A stretch of 36,117 bases of DNA from JAKQHY01 sp034429475 (GCA_034429475.1 DAOUGD010000071.1:1-36117); one strand, 5' to 3'. Shown: positions 25,743 to 35,160, counted from the stretch's first letter. Numbers and translations: made by a program. The notes: generated by a model not told the origin, from the sequence alone.

Positions 25743-26640
25743 TCACTGCACAACTGCGTGAACTTGCGCGACGACTTCGCGGGTGGTGCCGACCAGGATC
25801 ACAACCTGATCATCTTTTTGGACGGCATAAACGCAGTTACCCTCCGCAAGCCACCAATAGTCACTCACTTCACCGACGAAGGCCGGCACATCTTGTAAAA
25901 ACTCCGATCGGTGCGCCATCATGACACGGTAGAGCTTGAAAAACTCGGTAGCCTCTTCGGCGTCATCCCACAGTGTGCTCAGAACGAGAACATAGTCTTC
26001 ACCTGTTTGCAGCAAGGCATATCGATCTCCCCCCCAGCCTTCAGTAGCCTGGAGAGCGACAACCGGCCCGGTGTGTGTCGCCAGGGTCAAACGTAGCCCC
26101 AACTCACCCATTACCTCGTTGTCGAGTTCTTCCCAGGCATCGCCCAGCTTGCCAGCCAAGTTGTCCAGAGAAACCTTTTGGGGATTATCCCCATCCCAGT
26201 AGCGTTCTGGATGCAGGATTTGTTCGGTGGATTGGGGGGGCGACTCATAGGCGGCGTTGACCTCTTCCCAGCCCCCGCGTTTATAAAGCGCATTCACGAA
26301 CTCCAGACCCGCATCGTAGGGAAAAGTCAGCGTCTCTTGGATCACCATAGGAGTAGACTCGATAGCTTCGCTTTCGATACCGCCGGCGCTCGACATCAGG
26401 CTCAGCATATCAATAACCGGAACGTGTTCGTCAGCATACAAAATGGTGGACATCGTGGCATCGCCCTCCACCAACGCGCGGAACGCCAACCGTCGGTCAT
26501 CGTCAGATTCAACATCAGTCAATGCCGCCAGGTCGAAGTGTTGATCCTGGAGAGCATGAACATATTCATGGGCGATGACCGTCTGATCTGTCGCGCTTTG
26601 CTCCTCGGCTTCCAGTACGTAGAATTTATCATCTTCTGGG
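25743..26640 (-). other. Gluzincin-like peptidase region of the lipoprotein
   Basis: The zinc-binding HEYVH codons lie at 26570-26556 and the putative third ligand Glu853 at 26468-26466, 29 residues after the second histidine. A downstream W/Y-rich stretch (HPERYWDGD, SDYWWLAEGN) closes the domain. Assignment is from motif only. Confidence 0.5.
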
Positions 26641-29024
26641 GTATAGAACCCGGCCGTCTGCTCAGTTTGTACATCTATCAAAACTTCTTCCAGGTTTTGG
26701 GAGGGATCAATGAGACCGAACAGATTCAGGACCGTTTCTTCGTTCTCAATGGCCGCGCGCTCTTCCCGGTCAATGTCTTCGGCAAGGTGAGCGCGAAATT
26801 CATCCTTTGTGATAACTTCCGACGGAACGGCGGCCGTAAAATCCAGCTCGCGAATTTCGGCAATGTAGCGTTCGACGTTCCGCAAAGAGGTTTGAGGCCC
26901 TGACGTTAATATTTGGGAAAACTCCAATGCGCTGGCGAATTGTTGACCACTTGACCAGGCATAGAAAAAGCGGTTCAGATCGTCCAGACTCACCCGCATC
27001 GTAAATTGGGGGGTGCCAGACCATTCATAGAGCATCAGCACCCCACCGGCGACAGGGGGATCAATTTGCGAAACGCGGGCGCCGGCAATCGCCGCCACCA
27101 TGCCGATTTTCGAGTACAACTGCGCGGATTCGTCGGGGTCAAGGTCTTCGGCCGATAAAGGTACGGTAATCGTCATGGTGCGGGTTGTATCCCCCCCCCC
27201 GATGATAATCTCCGGTTCGACTTCAAGGATTTGATCAAAGAACTCGAGCATTTCCTCAATGGCTTTATCCTCCGACAACGTAAACCCTCGATCCAGAGCC
27301 TCAATGAGGTTTTGGAACGGCCAGTTGTCTTCAATATCCCCTAGAGTTTGAAAAGTTTCCAGTTCTTTCTTGGCGTCCCGATATTGGCCCAGCTGACAGT
27401 AGGCGATCCCCAGAGCGTAGTGGGCATACGCGTTTTCAGGGTCTTCATCAAGTACCTGTTCCAGAACGGCGGCGCCGGCTTCGGAATCACCCTGAAGCAC
27501 CATCAAAGTTCCCAAGAGCCGCTGCGCCTCCCAATTGGACTCGTTGAGAGCGACTGCATCCTGCACGACAGTGAGTGCGCGGGCCTCTTGTTGACGGTTC
27601 ATTAAAATCTTTCCCAATCCCAACAAGGCCTCCTGTAGGTAAGGATTCATATCTGCGGCAAGCTGGTATTCGGCCTCGGCCTCGTCTATCATCCCCCGCT
27701 CCAGATACCATTGTCCCAGGTAAACGTGAGTGACCGCCGGCGCCGGTCCCAAGCGGATGGCTTCCACATAGGCCGCATCAGACTCTTCCCATCGTTCTTG
27801 CAAGGCATAGGCGGTTGCCATCCCTCGGTATGCCCCTTCATTATAGGGTTCAAGATCAATGGCTTTGCGGAAATAGGTGAGCGCCTTACCGGCATCGCCG
27901 TCACACAATTTGGCGAATCCCAGGCCAACATGGCCGTTGGCAAAACGTGGCTGTGCTTCTATAAGACTCTGAAATTCCCCCTCCGCCCGGTTACATTCAC
28001 CCTTGCCGAAGTAAGCAAATCCAATCGCCATACGAATGGTATACTCATCCGGCATCAGCTTCGATGCCTGGTTGAGTTGCTCCAGGGTTTCATCATACTT
28101 CTCTTGTTGGTAATAAAGATCGCCGCGCTCGACGTAAACAGTCGCTATCTCCGATTTCAGCGCCTCGGCTTTTTCCAACCAACTTTCGGCAGTTTCGTAA
28201 TCGTGACGGCCGCCGTAGATACGCGCCAACCCGATCATTACGTCCAGATTCTCCGGAGACAATTCAAGCGCCCGGGCAAAGGCCGCTTCCGCCGCGTCGT
28301 AACGTTCATGCTGCAACCAGAACCAGCCCAAACTCTGGTGGACGCCAAAGAAATCCGGCTTAAGGGCGGCAATATGCTCATAAACGGCCCGCGCCCGGGG
28401 AAAATCGGCAGTTGCTTTGTAGAAACTGGCAAGCGAATAATGAGCGTAAAACGATCCGGGATCAAGAGCGTAGGCAGTCTCAGCCGCCGTTTGCGCTTTA
28501 TCATAACGCCGATCCAATAAGTAGGCCCGAGCCAAAATGGCTTGCACATAAGCATTTTCGGAATCAAGGGAGGCCGCCTTTTCAGCAGATTCTACGGCCT
28601 CGTCCACTTGATCTTCGGCGATATAAGCATAGGCAAGGGTAGCGTGCGCCACCGCATTGTCTGGATCAGACTCAACAGCCTTTTGTGCATACCCCAGGCC
28701 CTCTTCAAAATCCAGCGTCGCGCGCCACAGATCAATCAGGCTGAGTCCGACATAGGCCGGAGCATAGTCGGGTTGCACCGCTAAAGCCTGTTGGTAGAGT
28801 GTGGTCGCGCCCTCAAGATCGCTCTGCCAAAATCTGGCTTCTGCTTCCTCGATAAAGACTGCCGGATCGGGCGTGGGGGACGGTAGGGGCGTTGCGGTGG
28901 CGGTTTCTGTCGGCTCCGCCGTGGCGGTAGAGGGCAGTGAAGTCGTGGTATTACATGCCGAGAGTGTAAGAAGGAACAGCCCGGCTAAAAATACCAACAA
29001 TAAACGGTTTTGGTAAATTTTCAC
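25743..29024 (-). CDS. TPR lipoprotein with gluzincin-like peptidase domain
   Basis: 1093 residues from GTG 29024, chosen because AAGGAG (29036-29031) lies 6 bases upstream; ATG 29030 directly abuts it. The N-terminus is a lipoprotein signal with lipobox LSAC (cysteine near 25), then a Thr/Pro-rich linker. About fifteen TPR units of roughly 34 residues (LA...A-x-Y-x-A type) occupy about 50-575. After a link at about 580-640 comes a second half with HEYVH at 819-823 and an EGDA glutamate at 853, the layout of a zinc peptidase (HExxH then Glu). Pattern HALQDQHFDL is conserved in related proteins I recall from Chloroflexota. Base composition is a little less GC-rich than its neighbours. Likely an envelope-anchored peptidase or scaffold; substrate unknown. 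Confidence 0.85.
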   Translation of the reverse strand: MKIYQNRLLLVFLAGLFLLTLSACNTTTSLPSTATAEPTETATATPLPSPTPDPAVFIEEAEARFWQSDLEGATTLYQQALAVQPDYAPAYVGLSLIDLWRATLDFEEGLGYAQKAVESDPDNAVAHATLAYAYIAEDQVDEAVESAEKAASLDSENAYVQAILARAYLLDRRYDKAQTAAETAYALDPGSFYAHYSLASFYKATADFPRARAVYEHIAALKPDFFGVHQSLGWFWLQHERYDAAEAAFARALELSPENLDVMIGLARIYGGRHDYETAESWLEKAEALKSEIATVYVERGDLYYQQEKYDETLEQLNQASKLMPDEYTIRMAIGFAYFGKGECNRAEGEFQSLIEAQPRFANGHVGLGFAKLCDGDAGKALTYFRKAIDLEPYNEGAYRGMATAYALQERWEESDAAYVEAIRLGPAPAVTHVYLGQWYLERGMIDEAEAEYQLAADMNPYLQEALLGLGKILMNRQQEARALTVVQDAVALNESNWEAQRLLGTLMVLQGDSEAGAAVLEQVLDEDPENAYAHYALGIAYCQLGQYRDAKKELETFQTLGDIEDNWPFQNLIEALDRGFTLSEDKAIEEMLEFFDQILEVEPEIIIGGGDTTRTMTITVPLSAEDLDPDESAQLYSKIGMVAAIAGARVSQIDPPVAGGVLMLYEWSGTPQFTMRVSLDDLNRFFYAWSSGQQFASALEFSQILTSGPQTSLRNVERYIAEIRELDFTAAVPSEVITKDEFRAHLAEDIDREERAAIENEETVLNLFGLIDPSQNLEEVLIDVQTEQTAGFYTPEDDKFYVLEAEEQSATDQTVIAHEYVHALQDQHFDLAALTDVESDDDRRLAFRALVEGDATMSTILYADEHVPVIDMLSLMSSAGGIESEAIESTPMVIQETLTFPYDAGLEFVNALYKRGGWEEVNAAYESPPQSTEQILHPERYWDGDNPQKVSLDNLAGKLGDAWEELDNEVMGELGLRLTLATHTGPVVALQATEGWGGDRYALLQTGEDYVLVLSTLWDDAEEATEFFKLYRVMMAHRSEFLQDVPAFVGEVSDYWWLAEGNCVYAVQKDDQVVILVGTTREVVAQVHAVVQ
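27191..27200 (-). repeat. Ten-base G tract inside the lipoprotein gene
   Basis: Ten consecutive C on the + strand (G on the coding strand) encode a GGG run after III at about residue 606-608, in the link between the TPR and peptidase halves. Homopolymers of this length are prone to strand slippage. Confidence 0.9.
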
Positions 29025-29409
29025 AATCATCTCCTTATATCCTGTAAAAATTAAGTTATCCATGCAAACTCAAACCAATTATACTTTTTTTCAGCAAAAT
29101 GAAAGCGCGCCTGACACTCCGGTTGATTCAATGCCCAGATCTGCCCCACTGATAATAGAGGCTCTCATTAAACTTGGCATAATCGCGTCGGTCACTGAAC
29201 CTGAGTCACCTGAGATTCTTCGCAAACAATGCTCAGAAACTTGTCCTGAGTGTAACGAAGGATGACGGGATACGTCATCCTGAACGGAATCCCGGTGCTG
29301 TTCCGGGATGGAGTGAAGGGTCTCTGATGATGCCAGTTCTAAATCGTTTGTCTATAAGACTCTGACGTTATCTGTCCCCTTGTTTGTGCCCAAAAACAAG
29401 ATGTAAGTT
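29025..29409. other. Intergenic region upstream of the TPR lipoprotein
   Basis: 385 bp between two - strand genes. On the - strand TATAAT at 29083-29078 could be the -10 box of the lipoprotein gene, about 50 nt before its start; the -35 (CTTTCA at 29105-29100) is weak. The rest carries the degenerate inverted repeat below. A 67-codon + strand frame at 29062-29265 has no ribosome site or similarity I recognise and is not called. Confidence 0.6.
29240..29330. repeat. Degenerate CCTGAG...GAAGG repeat with two hairpins
   Basis: CCTGAGTGTAACGAAGG begins near 29245 and GGAGTGAAGGG ends near 29320, recalling the 14106-14167 element. Inside are two clean hairpins: GGATGACG/CGTCATCC (29260-29280) and ATCCCGG/CCGGGAT (29289-29309). 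They may terminate the WD40 gene transcript. Confidence 0.55.
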
Positions 29410-31566
29410 CTATGGAACCAATCTGGCCCAGATACACACTTCCCCCCTGGCCGAACCGGCCAGGAAATACCCCGGTTCAGCCTCCGCCAACGCCGTGATC
29501 GCGGCATCCATCCTCACCAACACCGTGAAGTCCAGCTCCGGGGAAAATAGCAGCCCCTCCCCCTGAGCCGTACCCGCGGCCAATCCTTGCTCAGTCCAAT
29601 GGAACGAGGTGAGCGTATAGTCGGCCATGGTTTTCTGGTACAGAGTGCGCCCCTCGGCCACATCCCACACAATCAACCCGCCATCCGCGTCGGCGGAAAC
29701 CGCCTGAGCGCCGTCGGGGGAGAATGCCAGCGCGAGGACCGTGTTGGTGTATCCCTGGAACGTGGTCGTGGTCAACGCCTGTCCGGCGTCCATGTCCCAC
29801 AGGCGCAGCCCGCCGTTCTCCGCGCCGGAGAGCAGGTAAGGCTGGCGGGGATGCGCGGCCAACGCCGTCACCGGCGTGGCATACGCGGGCAACAGCCAGA
29901 CAATCCCGCCGGTCGTAGGACGCAACACCCACAAATAGCCGTTTTCCAGCCCCAACGCCAACTGTCCGCGCCCGGTCACGTAGGTCACAGCACGAACAGA
30001 GGAAAAGGTCGTCACCCGGCTGGGTAGATCGCGCGTCCAGGCCGGAAGTGCGTAAAAGTAGACATCCGGCCCCTGCGCCAGCGCGATCTGTCGCCCGGCG
30101 CGCGTCAGCGCCACGTGCGTGGCCGTGACCGGATGTCGCGTCACCGCCAGGGGCGTCAGGTCGGCGAGGTTGCGCCGCGAGGTCTGGTCCGACTGCACGG
30201 TGTAGACTTCGCCGTCGGTTACGCTCAAGGCTATGATGGACGTCGAACCATCCTGATAGCATCCAACTTGCTCCAGCGCGCCGGCTGTGAAGGGAGCAAT
30301 GGGCGTCGGCAGCGGCGTGCCGGGCGCGATCGGCCAGTAGATGACCGTCGGCGTGGGCGTCACCGTTGGCGTAGGCGTCACGATGGGCGTGGCGGTCAGG
30401 GTCGGCCAGGGCGTGGGCGTGGGGAGGAGTGAGGGAAAAGCCAGCGGCAGCACCGGCGGCAAGAGGCTTTGCGGATAGAGCGCCGGCACCCCAAGCAGCG
30501 TCAAGAGAAAGAGAGCGAACACACTCAGTCTGGCCCGCCAACCGACAACGAGCAAAAACAGTCCCAACAGCCCCACCGCCAGCGAAGCCAACCCGACCAG
30601 CGCCAGCGTCGCTCCCAACAAGCGGGTCAGCGGCGCCCAAAGCAGGGGAAACAAAGCCGTCGCGACGTTGGCCCCCAGGGAGCCAACTTCGACAGGCAAT
30701 GGCGGCGGCGCAAAGACCCCACCCCACGCGGCCAGTCCCGTCATCGCCGCAAAAAGTCCGCCGCCGATAAGCGGCAGTATCAGACACAGCCAACGCTCGC
30801 GCCCCCGCAGCGCCAGCACGCCGGACAACGCACACAGCCAAGCCAGGAACGCCCCGGTCGTCACCGCGCGCCCCCACAGCGGCAAAACCGGCAGAGCCGC
30901 GAGACGCCGCGTTTCCGCAGTTTGAAAGGACGCAGTGGCCTCGGCCACGAAGCGCTCCCACCAGGCGCGCTGCTGCTGGCCCAGCGCCGGCCAGTCGCCG
31001 GTAGCGGCGGGGAGGCAATAGGTCGTCTCGACAGCCTGGCAGGGCGGCAGGCTCTGCCAGAGGAAGTCCCGTACATGGTCGCCGGTGGGGCCGGAGAGGT
31101 AGTCAGAAGCGGCGGGGGTCAGCGGCGTCGGCGCGATAGACTCACCGAGCGCCCACTGCGCCCACGACAATGCGGTTTCCACCACCAGCGCTTCCGCCGG
31201 GATCGCGTCCAGCGCATAGTCCAGGACGGGGCGCAGGACTTCCGGGGAGCGCGGCGCCCAGGGGGACCATTCGGCGGTGGGAATGGCGCGCGGCAGATCG
31301 TAGGAAAGTTGCGCCGCCAGATGGGTGAACAGATCGCTTTCACGCAGGAGACGACGATATAAAACCGGGGAAACGGCCGCCGCGCGCAAGGTCAACAAGG
31401 GCAGCGCCGTCGCCCAGAACAACGCGGCCAACACGGTCAACACAAATGCGACGCGCCCCTGAGATTTTTGGGGGTGGATTTTGGCTTTGGCAGACGCTAC
31501 CCGTTCTGCGTCTTGACGATGAGACAAAGCAGGCATAGGAGCGCCGGAGGAGGGGAGTGTGGGCAA
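29410..31566 (-). CDS. Membrane protein with C-terminal WD40 propeller
   Basis: 718 residues from the TTG at 31566, which starts right after the TAG of the HEAT gene; ATG 31536 is an alternative. One helix at about 40-60 precedes an extracytoplasmic region (about 62-225), followed by about five further helices (about 228-370), a Thr/Pro linker (about 380-410) and a beta-propeller of at least six blades. Blade ends such as LRLWDMDAGQA and LIVWDVAEGRT are WD40-like. The domain orders a sensor-like outer part, a membrane bundle and an outer or inner propeller; I cannot assign a known family. Translation is probably coupled with the upstream HEAT-repeat gene, and both are repeat scaffolds, which suggests a shared complex. 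Confidence 0.8.
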   Translation of the reverse strand: MPTLPSSGAPMPALSHRQDAERVASAKAKIHPQKSQGRVAFVLTVLAALFWATALPLLTLRAAAVSPVLYRRLLRESDLFTHLAAQLSYDLPRAIPTAEWSPWAPRSPEVLRPVLDYALDAIPAEALVVETALSWAQWALGESIAPTPLTPAASDYLSGPTGDHVRDFLWQSLPPCQAVETTYCLPAATGDWPALGQQQRAWWERFVAEATASFQTAETRRLAALPVLPLWGRAVTTGAFLAWLCALSGVLALRGRERWLCLILPLIGGGLFAAMTGLAAWGGVFAPPPLPVEVGSLGANVATALFPLLWAPLTRLLGATLALVGLASLAVGLLGLFLLVVGWRARLSVFALFLLTLLGVPALYPQSLLPPVLPLAFPSLLPTPTPWPTLTATPIVTPTPTVTPTPTVIYWPIAPGTPLPTPIAPFTAGALEQVGCYQDGSTSIIALSVTDGEVYTVQSDQTSRRNLADLTPLAVTRHPVTATHVALTRAGRQIALAQGPDVYFYALPAWTRDLPSRVTTFSSVRAVTYVTGRGQLALGLENGYLWVLRPTTGGIVWLLPAYATPVTALAAHPRQPYLLSGAENGGLRLWDMDAGQALTTTTFQGYTNTVLALAFSPDGAQAVSADADGGLIVWDVAEGRTLYQKTMADYTLTSFHWTEQGLAAGTAQGEGLLFSPELDFTVLVRMDAAITALAEAEPGYFLAGSARGEVCIWARLVP

Positions 31567-32754
31567 CTACCACAACTCCACGAAGTTGATGGTGTGGAAA
31601 GCGTAAAACCTTTCCCCGTCAGTCACGACGGTAATTTCTAACTGGCGGGTGGGCGGCACAATTTCGTCGCCCTGAACGGCATAATTGTCGAACACAATCC
31701 AGATAGAAGTGCTGGCATACCGTACCTCTTTGAGGCGGGAATAGTCATTCAATTCGAGCTGTAATTCCTGAACGACGCGCAAGGGTTGATTGAAAGCCCG
31801 GACTTCGGTGTTTTTGCGGCGTAGTTGGATGATCGCGTCGCGGGAGAGCGGCTTGAGGATCGGTAAGGTTTCGAGCACCTTGTCCCAGCCGTCCAGGCTG
31901 GACACAGCGGAAAGCGCTCCGGTGCCGGGCGGCGGCTGAGGCGTCGTCGTCGTGAAAGCGGGGGCGTCAGAAGGATTTACCTGGCGTCCAAATTTCTGCA
32001 AAGCGGCGGCGGCGGCGGCGCGCACATCGGCCTCAGGGTCGCGCTGAAACAGGCGTGTGAGCGGCTCCACGGCGCGATAGTTATTCAACTGGCCGAGCGC
32101 CTGGGCCGCCGTCCCGCGCAGCGTGGGATCGGTATCCTTGAGTGCGGCAATGAGTGGTTCGACGGCGCGCAGGTCGCCGGATTCTCCCAACAAGCGGGCC
32201 ACTTCCGGGCGTACCGGATCATCGGCGCGCGGCACCAGGAAGATTAAAGGCTCGAGGAAGCCAATCCGCGCCAGGGCCGTGGCCGCCGCCACGCGCGCCT
32301 CCAACTTCTCGCGACGCTCTTTCACCAGGGTATCCAGTGAGTCCACCGCCAACATGCCGATCTGCACCAGCGCCTCGGTGGCCGCCTCGCGCACAATCCA
32401 GTTGCGATGACGCAGCGCCACGGCGAGCGGGTCCACCGCCAACATCCCAATCCGCGCCAGGATTTCCGTGGCCGCCTTGCGCAGCGTCTCGTTGCGGTGC
32501 TCCAGGGCCGCGATCAAAGATTCCATCGCCATGGGGCCGATTTGCACCAGGACTTCCACCGCGCCTTTGCGCAGACGCGGATCAGCCAGAGCCTCTATGA
32601 GTGGGCCGACGGCCGGCCTTCCCATCGCCACCAGCGCCGCAATGGCCGGTTGGTAGACGCGCTCGTCATGGTGATAACTGAGCGCCTGGATCAATCCCGC
32701 CAAATCGCCCTGGGCCTTCAATCGCTCGACATTCGGGCGACCCGTTAATCGCAC
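31567..32754 (-). CDS. HEAT-repeat protein with C-terminal unknown domain
   Basis: 395 residues from GTG 32754, with AAAGGAG 7 bases upstream. Residues about 15-265 are seven to eight HEAT repeats of the PBS-lyase type (AVEPLIAALKDxDPTLRGTAAQALGQL pattern, given here in part). A Pro/Thr-rich link (about 270-285) leads to a C-terminal domain of about 100 residues ending YAFHTINFVELW that I do not recognise. It has no membrane segment or signal and so is a cytoplasmic scaffold. It lies 36 bases after dcd and directly before the WD40 membrane protein, with the stop and next start abutting. Confidence 0.85.
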   Translation of the reverse strand: MRLTGRPNVERLKAQGDLAGLIQALSYHHDERVYQPAIAALVAMGRPAVGPLIEALADPRLRKGAVEVLVQIGPMAMESLIAALEHRNETLRKAATEILARIGMLAVDPLAVALRHRNWIVREAATEALVQIGMLAVDSLDTLVKERREKLEARVAAATALARIGFLEPLIFLVPRADDPVRPEVARLLGESGDLRAVEPLIAALKDTDPTLRGTAAQALGQLNNYRAVEPLTRLFQRDPEADVRAAAAAALQKFGRQVNPSDAPAFTTTTPQPPPGTGALSAVSSLDGWDKVLETLPILKPLSRDAIIQLRRKNTEVRAFNQPLRVVQELQLELNDYSRLKEVRYASTSIWIVFDNYAVQGDEIVPPTRQLEITVVTDGERFYAFHTINFVELW

Positions 32755-32790
32755 GTCACGACTCCTTTCGACAATACTGCTTCTATTGTA

Positions 32791-33351
32791 TCACAATCGC
32801 GGCAATACTACACCTGTCTGCCCCTGATATTTGCCTTGCTTATCTGCATAGGAAATCTCACACGGGGCGTCGCCCTCAAAGAACAACACCTGGGCGATGC
32901 CCTCGTTGGCGTAGATTTTGGCCGGCAGGGGGGTGGTATTGCTGATTTCGATGGTGATGTAGCCGTGCCAGCCGGGTTCCAACGGCGTGAAATTGGTCAC
33001 GATGCCGCACCGCGCGTAGGTGGATTTGCCGAGAACGGCTCCCAGCACATTGCTTGGCATACGGATGTACTCCAAACTGCGCGCCAGGGCGAAAGAGTTG
33101 GGCGGAATGATGCATATATCCCCCATAAAGTCAATCATCGCGCGCGTGTCAATCCCCTTGGGGTCAACGACAGCCAGGTCGCCCACGCCAGGCGTGAAGA
33201 CCTTGAACTCATTGGCGACGCGAATGTCGTAGCCATACGAGGACAGGCCGTAGGAAATAACGCCGTTCCGCTTCTGCCCGTCAAAGAACGGCTCGATCAT
33301 GTGTTGTTCCAACGCCATCTGGCGAATCCAGAAATCAGGTTTCAGTCCCAT
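32791..33351 (-). CDS. dcd: dCTP deaminase
   Basis: 186 residues, typical length. It converts dCTP to dUTP (or, in bifunctional members, to dUMP), feeding dTMP synthesis. GKSTYARCG (109-116), EPGWHGYITIEISN with catalytic Glu135, KIYANEGIAQVLFFEG and KQGKYQGQTG near the C-terminus are family signatures. The trimer's active site uses these segments across subunits. GGAG lies before the ATG 33351. It is between argS and the HEAT-repeat gene in the same direction. Confidence 0.97.
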   Translation of the reverse strand: MGLKPDFWIRQMALEQHMIEPFFDGQKRNGVISYGLSSYGYDIRVANEFKVFTPGVGDLAVVDPKGIDTRAMIDFMGDICIIPPNSFALARSLEYIRMPSNVLGAVLGKSTYARCGIVTNFTPLEPGWHGYITIEISNTTPLPAKIYANEGIAQVLFFEGDAPCEISYADKQGKYQGQTGVVLPRL

Positions 33352-33409
33352 TTATATCTCCAGGAATAACAGGATTTACGGAATGTGAGGATCAGATAGT
33401 CATTCCTAC

Positions 33410-33424
33410 GACAAAATTTTTGTC
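33410..33424 (-). terminator. AT-rich hairpin between argS and dcd
   Basis: GACAAAA faces TTTTGTC around one T, near the AATCCAAA 8-nt repeats at 33425-33442. A weak stem, probably not an efficient terminator. Confidence 0.3.
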
Positions 33425-33440
33425 AATCCAAAATCCAAAA

Positions 33441-35135
33441 TCACATGCGCTCCGGCGCGTTCATCCCCATCAAATGCAAAACGCGGGCCAGGACGTTCTT
33501 GGCGGCCCGCACCAACGTCAGGCGGGCGGAGGTCAGGGCGGCGTCTTCCGGCGCAGTGGAGACGACACGGCAGTCGCGGTAGAAAGCGTGGAACAGCGCG
33601 GCCAACTCGGTGGCGTAGAGGGGCAGGAGGTGCGGTGTCAGGTTGGCGGCGGCCTGGGCGATGGTGTCCGGCAGCGCTAACATCTTGCGGATCAGCGCCA
33701 GTTCACTGGGATGCGTCAACAGCCTAGTGTCCCCCATCACCTGGGGATCGAGTCCTTCTTCCGCCGCTTTGCGCAGCACGCCGGCGATACGGGTGTGCGC
33801 GTACTGGACGTAGTACACGGGGTTGCGATCCGATTGCTCGACCGCCAAATCCAGGTCGAAATCCAGCGTCACGTCCACCGTGCGCGTGAGCATCATGAAG
33901 CGGATCGGGTCAGGGCCGACTTCGTCCACCAGTTCCCGCAGGGTGACGAACTCGCCGGAGCTTTTGGACATGCGCACTTCTTCGCCGCCGCGCAGCAAGG
34001 TAACCATCTGGTAGAGGATGAAGGTCAACCGCGCCGGGTCCACGCCCACGGCTTGGGCCGCCGCCTGGACGCGCGGTACGTCGCCGTGGTGATCCGCGCC
34101 CCAGACGTAGATGGCCCAGTCAAAGCCGCGCTCCACCAGCTTGTGCCAGAGGTAGGGGATGTCCGAAGCCAGGTACGTCGGGCGATCCACGGGATTGGGC
34201 GCCACTTTGGGGGAGCGAATCAACACTGCGTCCTTCTCCAGGTCAGGATGGCGGAACCAGACGGCGTCGTCGTATTCCACAAGGTAGCCGCCCGCCCGCA
34301 ACTTCGCCATCATCGCATCAAACAGGCCGGAGGTGTGCAGGGTGGTTTCGTAGAACCAGGTATCGAAGTGTACCCGCAGTTGCGCGAGGTCGTCGGCCAC
34401 GCCTTCCAGCACGCGCGCGATGCCCAACCGGTATAACTCGCGGATGACCGTCTCGCGCGGCATGTCAAGGTAGCGGCGGCCTTCTTGCGCGACAATGGCT
34501 TGCGCCAGTTCGGTCACGTAGGCGGCGGGGTAGCCTTGCTCCGGGAACGGCTCCGGGACGTCGAGCAGGTTGGCGTAGCGCGCGTAGATGCTGCCGCCAA
34601 AGTGCTGAACCTTCGAGCCGGCGTCGTTCACGTAATACTCGCGCTCCACCGCATAGCCGGCAGCGGCGAGCAGCGAGGCCAGGACGTCTCCCAGCACGGC
34701 GTTGCGCGCCGAGCCGATGGTGATGGGGCCGGTGGGGTTCGCGCTGACAAATTCTACTTGCACGCGCTTCCCCACCCCCAGCGCGACGTTGCCCCAGGTG
34801 TCGCCGGCCGACAGGACGGCGGTAACCTGCTGCGCGAGCCACGTCTCGGACAGCGCGAAGTTGAGGTAGCCCGGCGGGGCCACCGTGACCTCCGCTACGA
34901 AGTCGGCGGCGGGGATGTGGGGCAGCACGGCCTGGGCAATCTGCAACGGCGGGCGGCGCAATTCCCGCGCCAGCCCCAGGCAGACGGGCGAGCCGTAGTC
35001 GCCATGGGATTCATGGCGGCTGGGCGCCACGGCGATCACGGCGGGGAGCGCAAATTCCGGCAGGGCGCCGGCCGCCTGCACCTGTTGCAATCCGGCGCGG
35101 AGCAATTCTTCAATCTGTTCACGTAAAGTTTTCAT
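33441..35135 (-). CDS. argS: Arginyl-tRNA synthetase with degenerate HIGH motif
   Basis: 564 residues, class I synthetase that charges tRNA-Arg. The N-terminal additional domain (about 1-110), Rossmann catalytic domain with SANPTGPITIGSARNA at 131-146, the KMSKS loop as RMSKS (388-392), and a helical anticodon-binding domain with the DALR-type end are visible. The usual HIGH tetrapeptide reads TIGS (139-142), lacking both histidines. Other conserved blocks (YVNDAGSKVQ, VWGADHHGDVPR) are intact, so it is probably active. A 9-nt repeat palindrome lies 25 bases before the start. Confidence 0.96.
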   Translation of the reverse strand: MKTLREQIEELLRAGLQQVQAAGALPEFALPAVIAVAPSRHESHGDYGSPVCLGLARELRRPPLQIAQAVLPHIPAADFVAEVTVAPPGYLNFALSETWLAQQVTAVLSAGDTWGNVALGVGKRVQVEFVSANPTGPITIGSARNAVLGDVLASLLAAAGYAVEREYYVNDAGSKVQHFGGSIYARYANLLDVPEPFPEQGYPAAYVTELAQAIVAQEGRRYLDMPRETVIRELYRLGIARVLEGVADDLAQLRVHFDTWFYETTLHTSGLFDAMMAKLRAGGYLVEYDDAVWFRHPDLEKDAVLIRSPKVAPNPVDRPTYLASDIPYLWHKLVERGFDWAIYVWGADHHGDVPRVQAAAQAVGVDPARLTFILYQMVTLLRGGEEVRMSKSSGEFVTLRELVDEVGPDPIRFMMLTRTVDVTLDFDLDLAVEQSDRNPVYYVQYAHTRIAGVLRKAAEEGLDPQVMGDTRLLTHPSELALIRKMLALPDTIAQAAANLTPHLLPLYATELAALFHAFYRDCRVVSTAPEDAALTSARLTLVRAAKNVLARVLHLMGMNAPERM

Positions 35136-35160
35136 TAAAAGCCCTTCTGGTTAAAAATTA

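Noticed and set aside
29062..29265. 67-codon + strand frame upstream of the lipoprotein
   Set aside because: No ribosome site, no recognisable domain, its end lies in the degenerate inverted repeat, and it covers the likely promoter of the opposite gene.
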